DNA of 64,000 nt, taken from the NCBI RefSeq assembly GCF_000204055.1, contig NW_006768830.1, positions 256,634 through 320,633 on the forward strand, in the 5' to 3' direction. Origin of the DNA: Melampsora larici-populina 98AG31 (taxonomy: Eukaryota; Basidiomycota; Pucciniomycetes; Pucciniales; Melampsoraceae). A model generated the notes under the pieces. The model ran no database searches, was not told where the DNA came from, and saw nothing but the letters and a program-made list of their open reading frames with translations. The position numbers were made by a program, and so were the translations under genes. Below are positions 34,896-45,292 of the stretch, one piece after another. Each line of letters begins with the position of its first letter. The first letter of the stretch is position 1.

Positions 34896-37644
34896 TTGAG
34901 TAGTCTAGAGAAATGGAAGAAAAGGAGTTTGAATTAACAAGTGCAGGAGAAAGATTAAAGAAAAAAGATTTAAAAGGTAAGTCGTAGAGAGTCGAGAGAT
35001 GGTGAAGATGATGACGATGACGAGAGGTTGGGGAAAAGGGCAAGATAAGGAGATCAAGGAAAGCGATCAGAACAGAAACAGAAGCCGACCTGTGAGATTG
35101 GAAAGGTTGTGAATTCAAAACGTGGTAAGGTAAAAGGGGTTTTTTAAGTGTTGGAAGGGTTGATGAGAAAGTGTTTTGTGAAGAAGATGATAAGGAAACC
35201 TTGTTGAAGTGGTAAAGAGCTGAAAACTGGGAAAAGGTGGAAGGACGGAGATTGAGAGTCTGAACCGGGTGAGTGACTCAACTGTCTCTGGTCTTTCAAT
35301 CCCACTTTCACACAGGGAAACCAGGAGAACGATGGCAGAAAGGGTTTCTGACTATTAAATTTAGTCATCAATATCACTTAACACCACCCAGAAAGGTGTT
35401 GCTTAGTTCAAAACTCAGTTTATTTTGACTAAAACTATCTTCGAGGCATCATAAGAAAAATAAGTCTGAGAAAGTTGAGGAGCGCACGGACCATGCTCAC
35501 CTAACTAGGGTACCTAAGCAACCCTATACATAACTCATGCTCAAACACACCCACCTGACCTGTGTCGGTTGGCTAGGTGAAAACGCAGCAAAAAAAGGAA
35601 AGGCTTCGGATCTGATTCATCGGGATGCCTTGGCTTGGCTTGTTTCCATACCAGTCCTGAGAACAAGGGAATGATATCAACCTGATTTTCAAACACTTTG
35701 AAAGGATGATGATCTTGAATCCAATCATGAACTCTATCAGGACACCACACAGCCACGAATAAACCTCTGATATATAGTTCTGATGGTTTTGTGAGAACCA
35801 GCTTGCGCCTGATACTTTCCTGACGTATTATGAGAAACCATCTTCAGGTTTGAAAGATATATCGCTTGATGTAATGGAGATTGGAATATAAGCGGCGAAG
35901 TGCTGTTGATGGGCATGATCTTGAGTCTATCATCCCTTGAATATGCTCATTCTGATGCATTGTCTTTGTTACTATTAGTCTACTATCAAACGTATTGGCC
36001 ACGCCAGGAAGATATGTTCGAAGGCAGATACTTCAGATATGATATAATTATGGTTCTCAAACCTATGCAAAAATTTGTGCAAGTTTCGAGCAACTTCTGT
36101 GCAAGACATGAATAGAACTTGCACGGAACTTGCACGGAACTTGCACGTCGGTCTCGCACGGTTTTCGTACCAGTTGGAACAAAATAGCTGGGGTCGTCAA
36201 AAAATTTAATGCGCAAGATTGGTGCAAGAAATCTTGCACGGATCTTGCACGTCGGTCTTGCACATTTCTTGCACAGGTTTGAGAACCATAAATGCAATCC
36301 TTTGAGTATAAATATTTCTCATACAAAGAATAATCTAAGGTAGAAATTCGAAAAGAATCCCCAATGAAGATGTAAGATTTCACCAATGTTCTTCAAGAAC
36401 ACTTTGAGGGGAACCTACTACTTTAATCCCTCCTAGTCTCTCTACAACCATGATCACCTTGGAATTACTGTTGTCACAAACAAATAGAGGAATGTGGTAC
36501 TTGAATGTCTAAAGGAGCAGCTCAGATTTGGAGGTTCGTTTCGTGAATCTTGTGTTAAAAAACATCATAAAGCATGTTTATAACGACTACCCAACTTTGT
36601 GCATAAATTATTGATCACATTGAGAACCAAATGGCGTCAAGAGTATTGCTGGATGGAAGAAGGCTCGGATGATGATCAGCGTGATAGAAATGTGACAGTG
36701 ACCAGATAGCCCGCCTATCACCTTTCTGGCCTCTCTTATTTGAAATTATCTTTACTTTTTCCTTTCTCAAACTATGTTTTCATAAAAGCCGCCTTGATAT
36801 TTCCTTGTATGCATGACGCAAGGTGATCAGATTCCAAAGAAGTCGTAGCGAAATCTATTAAACAAATTCAGTAAAAAAAATCCATGGAAACTGGAAAGCT
36901 AAAAACCTTTCGCATCCTAAAAGAACTGGAGCTGATCAGATCAAAGCCCATAGCAAGCCAGGTACTCAGCCTAACAGCTTTCCATGTGGTCATTCTGTCG
37001 CCTTAAGGCGTGATCAATGCTGTAAGTTGTTCCAGAATGTAAAAGTTTGATCACTTTACATCCACTCCTTTGTAAAATATGACATTTCACCACCAAACAA
37101 AACCGTTTTGCAAATGACTTCTTGTTTTACTCCAAGAGAACTATGAATACGACCTCAGTGAACAAGAAATGGCGTAATATTCAAACCGTTTCAAATGAGT
37201 GATTGTGTCAAAACGATAATACCCAAAATACTCACAAATACGCAATCCATACTCTTTGTACTTTTTCCCGGATTATTATCACCTTACGTTCATGATCAGA
37301 AGAATCGCATACTATTTATTACTAGAGTATTGATCAAGAAATTCATCGTGAACTTTTGCTTACCTTTTTCTACTCAGGCTTACTGAGATCATACTTATCC
37401 TATATGGCATGAGCAGGATGTTTGAACAATAGCGCTTCAACCGTCAGGAAGTGAGGGTTGAGGAGTATATACAAGACTGAGTATTAGCTTACCATTTTTT
37501 TCCTCAACTCGTTGACTTCTTCCCTGAGGCTGAACAACTGAAAAAGAGTACACTGAACAATTGTTTCAAACCGCTTCTCAAAGAGACACTATAAAGAGAA
37601 TAAAACTCTTAGAAGAAAATGATCTTTATCTCATCATAGATAAG
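34896..37644. other. Long spacer upstream of the 14-3-3 gene
   Basis: 34900-35400 is CT-rich on the minus strand and is probably promoter and 5' UTR of the 14-3-3 gene. A TA-flanked MITE lies at 36051-36288. The remaining 35400-36050 and 36290-37640 show no gene or RNA that I can support. Confidence 0.4.
36051..36288. mobile_element. 238-bp Stowaway-like MITE with TA target duplication
   Basis: Terminal inverted repeats TGGTTCTCAAACCT (14 bp perfect; 20 bp with one mismatch) stand at both ends, flanked by TA at 36049-36050 and 36289-36290, as for Tc1/mariner-related MITEs. The interior is rich in cttgcacg motifs in both orientations (for example gaacttgcacgg repeated near 36116-36150), with an extended imperfect inverted repeat around gcacgtcggtc. 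No coding capacity. Confidence 0.85.
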
Positions 37645-38199
37645 ATGACTTCATCCGAAACAACTATCAACTCCGATTTAATCAACAACACTTCTAACAA
37701 AACTTTACATTCTCATCATACCAAATGTAATTCAAAAAACTCAAATCAAAACCCATACAAAACCATTGCACTTATCTTATTTCTAGTGATCTCATCATTA
37801 ATCTTATTAATCGGTTATCAACTTTATAAATGTATTGGAAAGAAAAACCGACAATTGATTTCATATCTCTCATCACCATTCAAATTTTTCAAAAAACATC
37901 AAAATAAGAATCATACTTCAAATCTTTCGGTTTGTCCATTAACTAATTTTCATACTCATTCTACACCAACTGTTTCGATTTCAATTCCTTCACCTGTTGC
38001 AACTCATCATCATCATCATCATCGTCGTCATCATCGAATTCCAAATCATTTAACTAATTCTAATAAACTTTTGAATGATCAAACTATTGTTTCAATCGAA
38101 TCTGATCCAAACTTGAATCTTAAACCTACATCAACATTAGAAATTAATCGAAATCGTAAAGTTAGATCTATACCTAAAAATATTTATATTCCAATTTAA
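37645..38199 (+). CDS. Hypothetical single-pass membrane protein with His-rich tail
   Basis: A 184-aa intronless frame. I do not recognise a family. After an Asn/Ser/Thr-rich N-terminus of about 40 residues there is one strong membrane segment (IALILFLVISSLILLIGYQLY), followed by a basic stretch (KCIGKKNRQ, KFFKKHQNKNHT), which suggests N-out/C-in orientation. Further on, a His-rich run (THHHHHHRRHHRIPNH) could bind metal or simply be low-complexity sequence. The start is the first ATG; a longer frame begins with a non-ATG codon. It could be chance sequence, but composition and a well-placed membrane segment argue for a gene. Confidence 0.5.
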   Translation: MTSSETTINSDLINNTSNKTLHSHHTKCNSKNSNQNPYKTIALILFLVISSLILLIGYQLYKCIGKKNRQLISYLSSPFKFFKKHQNKNHTSNLSVCPLTNFHTHSTPTVSISIPSPVATHHHHHHRRHHRIPNHLTNSNKLLNDQTIVSIESDPNLNLKPTSTLEINRNRKVRSIPKNIYIPI

Positions 38200-39575
38200 A
38201 ATCATCAACTGTGTTTTGTTACTAATATTTCCTAAACTAATAATTTTCTTAATCAATAATTACTTTTTCTTTTGGGTCCTGGTGACTTTTTAATCTTTGT
38301 TTTCATTTCTATGAGTTATTCTTTCATTTAATTCTTACAAGTTTTTCATGAGCCATCACAAAAAAAATTCAATACAAAAAATAATCATACATTCTAAAGA
38401 TTGTAACTACTTTTCAAAATAATTCTTTATTCAGCGGGGTTTAACTTGACACTTTAAACTACCAGATCTTCAATGATAGTCTTTTTTTGAAAAATCAAAT
38501 GGCTAGGAATTGGCTTCTCAGAAGGAGCTTGCCAATACCATTTTCCAAATTTAATTTTTTTAACCAACATCTTGATGTACAGAATTTTGAGCATCTTTCC
38601 AGCTTGAACTCTTTTATGTATAGAGATCCGTGTCACATAAGTACCAAGTCAAAAGGTTATAAGTTCCATTAAAACGAAGTCCATCATGTGAATCTTTTCT
38701 CAAACACCACCTATGATCCATTTCTGCCATGACTGAGTCTGAGCCATATAAGATCAACTTGTTCACATAAAATAAGATAAATTCATTTCATACAGCCGAA
38801 TAAGTTATCCATTGAATCAGAAACTAGCATCATTGATACGAAAACAAACTTGAGAATGACTTCTAGTACTTCCTATGTGTGTCTAGATATTGAAAGGTTT
38901 TTGATCAAGTTTCTTTCACGATTCTATCCAAAAGCTTAACAAACTCTGATTTTCCTCATCTCAAGGATAATTTATAAATCAAGAATTTCTTTCTTTTGTG
39001 GAAATCTTAATGAATGAAGAGATCTAAAATGAAACATGATAAAGGCTTTGAAAATAAAACTTTTCAGGTTGATTATATAATACTAAATGCCCTTTATATA
39101 ATTTACTGTATCCAAAATCAATGACTGGTTTGTTATATAAGTATCAAAACGTCCATATTCTTCTCTTGTGAACTGGCCGTCTTCCTTGCAAGTTTAGCGT
39201 ACTAAAGTGTGTTGTTTTGATTTTCCAAAAAGGCTATGGATTTTGAACTGACTTTGGCCGCAAGTTCTTTATAAACGCGCATGATACACTGAGAATTCAG
39301 TATTTTTCAATCATTTCTATTTTCTCAAAGCTTTACAATTCAATCAATTCAATTTTCATCATAATCCACAAAACCCACTTTTTAAAACCCATCCATCATT
39401 TTATCTTCTCTATTCACTTAATTTCCAAACTCTTTCACTTAATTCAAAATGTCTCTTCATCTCAAAACAAATCAAAATCAAAATCAAATCAAAAACACAA
39501 TCACAATCACAATCAAATTTCAAAACAAACAAAACATTCAAAACCGGTCTTTTTTCTTCCTTGTATTTTGCTTTT
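38200..39575. other. AT-rich spacer
   Basis: No gene recognised. It separates the small membrane-protein gene from the convergent end of the proteasome beta1 gene and has many poly-A/T tracts. A CA-rich stretch at 39470-39530 is simple-sequence-like. Confidence 0.35.
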
Positions 39576-40711
39576 TCATGATTTTTCCCAAAACGTAGGT
39601 AATTTATCTCCAGGTACAAACATCCTTTCTACATTATCTTCTGTAATGATAGCCATCCTAATCGTACCTCCAGAACTTCCATCTCTAGACATAGCTAATG
39701 CCAAAGCTATTTGGTTTTTTAAATCATCCCAAAAAATAATACGTTAGTTGATTTGATATATAAAGAACCTCATTTGATTGGAATCCAAAAGAAAAAGAAC
39801 ACGTACCATTTCTAACAAATTCAACCGTTTCTTCTTTACTCCAACCTTCACGATAATTCGAATCACAATAACCATAAATATAAGTCGATCCACTTCCACC
39901 AATAGCCCAAGGTTGTTGAAAAATTCCACCTCCCAATGGAACTTTTTTAAACAAATCATCGAACAAAAAACATTTACACTTTAGGATCCCAAATTCAATC
40001 TTGGAACCCATTTCAGACAAACTTACTATTGTAAACCGAACCATTCTTTAATTGTGAATCCCATCCTGCAACAATGATTCCAGCAGAAAGATTATCTTTG
40101 TTGGCTTTTTTGGATTTTAAAGTTGATTCGGTTTAAGTTCAAAAGAAGTCAAAAGGAAACATCAATCTTTAGGTTCAGAATTCAATTCCAAAAATCAATC
40201 AACATACAATAACAGATTTGTTGAAAAAGAGTTCCGACTGTATGAACAGAAGGAGCATGACCGTGTTCCATGCTACAGAAAACCCCCCACCCGCAAAGAA
40301 ATAAGTCAAAGAAATGAATGGGTTTAAAATCCTCGAAAAAGTTCACTTACGTATACATTTGACAATATAAATGAACATAATCAGCTACAGCTTGAGTATC
40401 AGCAGCCGAACCAGATCGACAACAATAAACTCGATCATGAATATGAGTGAGTTTATCAGTGACTCGATTAGCCTAGAGAAAGAAACCCCGAACGCGATTT
40501 TCGAACAAAGTGAATTTTATCAATCAACTTCTTATCTTCCAATCATAAATGAAAGATCTTGATGGGAAAAAACCCTTACAATGTAAGAACCACTTGTTGT
40601 TCTAGAATCAGCACCGATCACTACACCACCATTGAAAGCTACTGCCATGATAGAAGTACCTAAGTTTAATTCTCCTGCTTTTAATCGATTGATGTTCATA
40701 TCGGATTCCAT
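39576..40711 (-). CDS. pre3: 20S proteasome subunit beta1 (PRE3-like)
   Basis: Six exons, 220 aa: 40711-40580, 40472-40351, 40272-40208, 40104-40027, 39941-39807, 39706-39576. The propeptide ends LNLG before the catalytic Thr1 ([23 protein letters not shown]), with Asp17 in ADSRTT; Lys33 lies in RVTDKLTH. Then come [57 protein letters not shown] and [10 protein letters not shown]. This is the caspase-like active subunit of the core particle. The start is supported because [15 protein letters not shown] aligns in length with yeast PRE3. It is head to head with RPN12, 269 bp apart. The 65-nt and 78-nt exons are phased correctly. Confidence 0.95.
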
Positions 40712-40980
40712 TTTTGGTTTGGTTAGATTGATCAAATTGAATGTTTGAAGGTTGTTCTGAGTGAAGATGGAAAACAGATAGAGGGAAACAGTGGGATTGG
40801 TCCATGACGTTATACAAGTTGAGTTGGTTATAAGCATATTTAGTTTGCATATCCTAATACAGAAATCCAATCCAACCGCGTCATCCAGAAATCACATCAT
40901 CAACAACCAGAGCAACAACCAGAAACTATTTACTATCAACTGATTATCAACTTAACCACTTCCAATCCAATCCATCCATC
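40712..40980. promoter_or_regulatory. Bidirectional promoter between proteasome genes PRE3 and RPN12
   Basis: A 269-bp spacer separates the two start codons of proteasome subunits. I looked for the yeast Rpn4 site (GGTGGCAAA) and did not see it. A TGACGTTA at 40804-40811 and a GCGTCAT near 40880 are CRE-like half-sites, but this is weak evidence. CA/TC-rich leader sequence precedes the RPN12 ATG. Confidence 0.5.
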
Positions 40981-42417
40981 ATGTCACCAACAACAAGAAC
41001 AGCTTCAAAACTAATGAACAATCAAATCAATCAAGCACAACCACAAACACCACCAAAACTAAAACTAACCAAAGAATCAGAAGAACTTTACCAACAACTC
41101 AAACTGGCATTCCAATCATCAAATCAATCTAAATCAAATCAAATCCATCAACTCTTAACCAAACTCAAAGTCAATCTCTCTCTATGTCTCAAAAAACCCC
41201 AAAAAATCAAATCACTGATTTTTTTTTGGTGATGATGGTTTTTTTAGATTGCTTTGGCTCAATCTTCTTTACTCATGCCTACAATAAATGATAATACTTT
41301 AATTGATCCAGATTCGTTAACAAAAGCTCGTAAGTTTATCAAAATCAACCAAACATATGGAGTGTTTTTATGAACAATCGAACTGATGATCCATTAAATC
41401 GCACCGGGCGGGGGGGGGAAATACTAAATCATTCAGGTGATATTTTAGAATTCGGTGCATTTTATTCTGTTAGAAGTCAAGATATTCCAGCCTTTGAAAG
41501 ATATATTGCACAACTTGGACCGTATTATAATGATTATAAGTAAGATCCTATCCGAAAAAACAAGTACGAAACTCAAAAGAAAAACTGACACTTTTTTTTC
41601 TACTCCTTTGGGGTTGGGGTACGGTTTGTTTTGAAGTTCAATTTTACCTATTTCTGAACGTAGATATCCGATTATTGGATTAGATTTATTAAGATTACTT
41701 TCTCAAAACAAAATTGCACATTTTCATACAGTCTTAGAAGGTTTAGTTAAAGAACATGGACAAAAGAATATTGATATTCGTTAGTGAGATTTCCTAAGCT
41801 CTTCTACTTTTGGTACATCTCATTCAACTTGAAACTGATTTTTCTTTTTGGGGGGGTTTGGTAGTTCATACTAATCCTTATATTTCACATCCCGTCAATT
41901 TAGAAAGATGGTTAATGGAAGGTTCTTATTCTAAAGTTTGGTCTGCTAGATCTAAAATTCCTATGGAAGAATACAAATATTTTGTAGATTTATTAGTAGA
42001 TACTATCAGGTTTGTTTGTTTCACCAAATCAACAAATGGATTAAGATTTGAATAAGTTTGAAAATTGATTTTTTTCTTTTCTTTTGGGGGGCCAATGATA
42101 GGAATGAAATCGCATCATGTGAAGAAAAAGCTTATGCTTCTTTACCATTAAGTGATGCAGGTACACTTTTGTTTTTCAAAACAGTTGGAGAAGTGATTGA
42201 ATTTGCTCAAAAAGTGAGTCTATATATTCAAGAATCAGTTTGAAACCTTCTTGATCACTGATGTTCGGATTGGGTTGATTAGCGTAATTGGCAAATCGAT
42301 CCGATTTCAAAAAGTATCATTTTTCCTGAACTTAGTGGGATTCGACATGAATTAGCTAAAGAAAAAGTTATTGAAGCTACTTTAGGTTATGCAAAAGAAT
42401 TAGAAACGATTGTTTAG
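40981..42417 (+). CDS. rpn12: 26S proteasome regulatory subunit RPN12 (PSMD8)
   Basis: Seven exons, 293 aa: 40981-41169, 41248-41329, 41437-41539, 41664-41779, 41865-42009, 42102-42213, 42283-42417. The protein shows the CSN8/PSMD8 order [28 protein letters not shown], then [59 protein letters not shown] and a C-terminal AKELETIV. It is a non-ATPase lid subunit needed for lid-base joining. The first donor is the weak GTCAAT; it is chosen because it keeps [17 protein letters not shown] as in homologs. Introns contain long G or T runs (41409-41418, 41852-41858). It shares a promoter region with PRE3. Confidence 0.93.
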
Positions 42418-44215
42418 AAATCATCTGTGTGTGTGTTGTTCTGTTGGGTTTGAATTACGTTTTTTTTGGTCAAGGTTTTGTTTCGTGTTGGGATTTGGTT
42501 TAGTTGGAAGTAGGAGGAGAGGAATGTATGATGATGAAATTTTTGAATCATAAAATTTAATTAGAAACGATTTGTAAGAATTGGGGTTTGAATTCTTTTG
42601 AATGACAGTTCATGATTATTCCGATTCCCATTGAAGTAGAGATTCCAAATTCCTGCCAACGCCTTCTGATGAAAATTGTCTTAAGAATAGAAATTTGAAG
42701 TTTTGAAGGATTTTGAGAACCTATAATCTTTTGCCTCACGAGAATTTAAGAAGTGAAGGTTTGCTTTGAAATCATTCTTGAGTTACTACCCCTCGGCATG
42801 ACAAAGATCCGAAAAAGAAAGATTGAGAGAATCAACATCATTTCAATTTACTAGTTAGGTCTCATTAATCTTGGTGAGTTCTTTCCCTGTTACCTTCCTT
42901 GAATTTGACACCTTCCTTGAACCTATCTCTGGTCGAGTTTTTGATAATGTGTTGATTGATTGAATTTGTTTTACAAAATTGTATAAATTCATTCCTATTT
43001 GGACTCATCTGTAGCTACTTCAGCGTCTCGACTTCCATCTGGGAACTATACATTTCAATGCTCAAACATTTTGAACATTAAGTTTTGATGTGATAAAGTA
43101 AAACATTCTTTTTGAAGTCAGTAAAAGATACAAGCGAATGAGAAACTGAACTGTTAGAACCGTTAAAGAGGTTTAAAAAGACGTTGTGATTCAGTGATTG
43201 CAATCAAACTCAATGCTCGAACTAAATGCATTTCCACCCAACCAAGAAGAATTTATTAGTTTTGAGGAGATGGAGCTAGATAGAAACTGAAAGTGGGATT
43301 GATTGAGCTGCTTGGATTTGTTTTGATGAATTCTATATTAAAACTTCATCCATCTTTGGAGTATGTCTAATCGTATAACGAAGCTCCTAGTTTACTTTTT
43401 CTGGTGGTACTAGCTACTGTTTTTTTGCAAAGGAACCCTGAAGTGAGTGTGAATGAAAACATGCAACAACTTTCCATATTATTACCTTCTCGCTCGCTTT
43501 GTATCTCTTTCTAGTGAATTTTTTTATCACGGCCGGGTCAATCAGCTTGGTGATTTGAAATATCGAGAGAGAGAGATCTTGGTAAGATTCAAAAGTTGAA
43601 CACATTATTCCGTCAAGACTTAGCTGCGGTTGTCCCCTAAATCAACACATTTCTTTATCACAGGTCTGATGTAAATGATTGGACCAGGGGCAAAAAGTTA
43701 AACGAAGATAGGTGTCAAATAGATGTTTTTATCAGTTGGAATATTGTATATCGAGGTGAACTCTGCTATAGATACAATAAGTTGAGTGTCTTAGAATCCT
43801 AAATAGGCTTGTGGACCGCACTGACTCTGGGCTTGCTTTTTTGTGAGGCTTTCAAAAAATCAATGAAGTCGACTCCAAGAGTGGGAGGAGCTGCAGCCAT
43901 TTGGCCAGCCAACTATCCAAATTCAGCTGTTGAGAATACTTACCATACTATCCTCAAACTGTTCTCACAAGTACTTATGTAGTCTCCGATGACATATAGC
44001 TCTTTGAATTACCAAGCAAACGCAATCATAAATTATATCCGTAACAAACAATAACGAGTTATCAAGTAAACCCAAAATGAATAACAAACAAACCAATACA
44101 TGTATAATTTTTTCGGGAAACGATTGACAATTTAGAGAAGATAAAAACTGTTTTACATAAAAGAATACATAAAAGGAGTGTACGTGAAAAAGTTGATAAT
44201 GCAGTTTGTACACGA
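42418..44215. other. Spacer without recognised genes
   Basis: AT-rich sequence lies between RPN12 and the unrecognised minus-strand gene. Short frames at 42557-42739 and 43414-43605 (-) show no family character. Nothing else is seen. Confidence 0.35.
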
Positions 44216-44530
44216 TATGCATCTAGAGAGAGATTGATTACAATTTTATTACCCTGGTGCATTCCTTCACCACCAGGACATACGGCGTAGTCATCTTGCT
44301 CTTCCAATGAACGAGCAAAGATGGAAGGATCCGCAAATTCACATGTTCCAAGATCGGAGACATGGAGGAATAGAGAAAATGAAAGAATATGAAATAGTTA
44401 AGATCAAACTATACATAAGAGGAAAGGTGATAATCAAGTGGTCGATGCGAGGGTCCAGTTAAGATTGAATCGAGTGAACCGGCAAAGCGAGTTGAAGCAT
44501 GAAGAAAATAACACCTCGAGATTGCAGAAA

Positions 44531-45292
44531 CTATCGGATGAAGTCCCTGAAACGTCGAAAAATCAAAAAGCAAAAGAATCAGAACCTATTTAAAGAAAAA
44601 CAACATCAATGAAAATTTAATACTCACAGTAATTCAATCTTGCAGCGATCATCTTGCACCCAAATCCACAAGGATTCAATCAAGTATTGAAACAATTCTT
44701 CCTTTGTAAATGGTTCGATCGGAGTTGCAATACCAAGACCTCTGGCAAAGTCTTCTTCCATTCGACTTGCAATAGAATCGGTAACTCTTTGTCCTTGTAG
44801 TTCACGTCTTCTGCTTGGTGAGAGACCTTTGGGCTTTCTCAATTCATACATTAGACCGTATGCAACAAATGCCAATCGTTCAAGTGCCAGTCGGTCATGA
44901 GAAGGAATGGGTCCTTCTGCTATTGGTTCGAGGATTTCGGTAACGGAGGAAGGCCCAAGACCGGCGCATTTCCCATGTTCCACGAGTACGTCGCTTAGAT
45001 AAGGATGTCTCGCGAAAAGGATTTCGGCCAAGGGAGGGGGTGGATCCTCGGAACTAGATAATGAGATGTCAATAAAATTGGAAGTCAGCTGTGAATGAAT
45101 TAGATCAAGATCAAAGAAAGATAAGACATACTCTGAGTCTCGGGGCAACCTGACAGACGGACGGATGACGCAGCGGCGACGGATCCTTTGCTTGATATGC
45201 TCGGGAATGGAGGTCGTCTTGAAGGTCTTATGATAACGAGGATCGAATGCTTCATCCGAAAGCAGAGACGAGATATACACCATCTTATACAA
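44531..45292 (-). CDS. Unrecognised conserved-looking protein, 3' end uncertain
   Basis: The model 45292-45132, 45053-44628, 44546-44531 gives 200 aa ending LDFIR. I do not recognise the family. Visible features are a basic N-terminal region (HIKQRIRRRCVIRPSVR), an acidic/Pro segment (SEDPPPP), and helices with LAEILFARHPYLSDVLVEHGKC, LALERLAFVAYGLMYELRKP and PFTKEELFQYLIESLWIWVQDDR. The first intron (78 nt) has no stop if retained. Below the last exon, 44216-44540 still looks coding in other frames (for example HPIVSAISRCYFLHAS near 44520 and FADPSIFARSLEEQDDYAV near 44310), so the true gene probably extends further with exons I could not phase. Confidence 0.55.

Noticed and set aside
37561..37644. 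Longer N-terminus for the His-rich membrane protein
   Set aside because: It begins with TTG, not ATG, and adds no recognisable signal.
40712..40980. Rpn4-type proteasome control element
   Set aside because: The GGTGGCAAA motif was looked for by eye on both strands and was not present.
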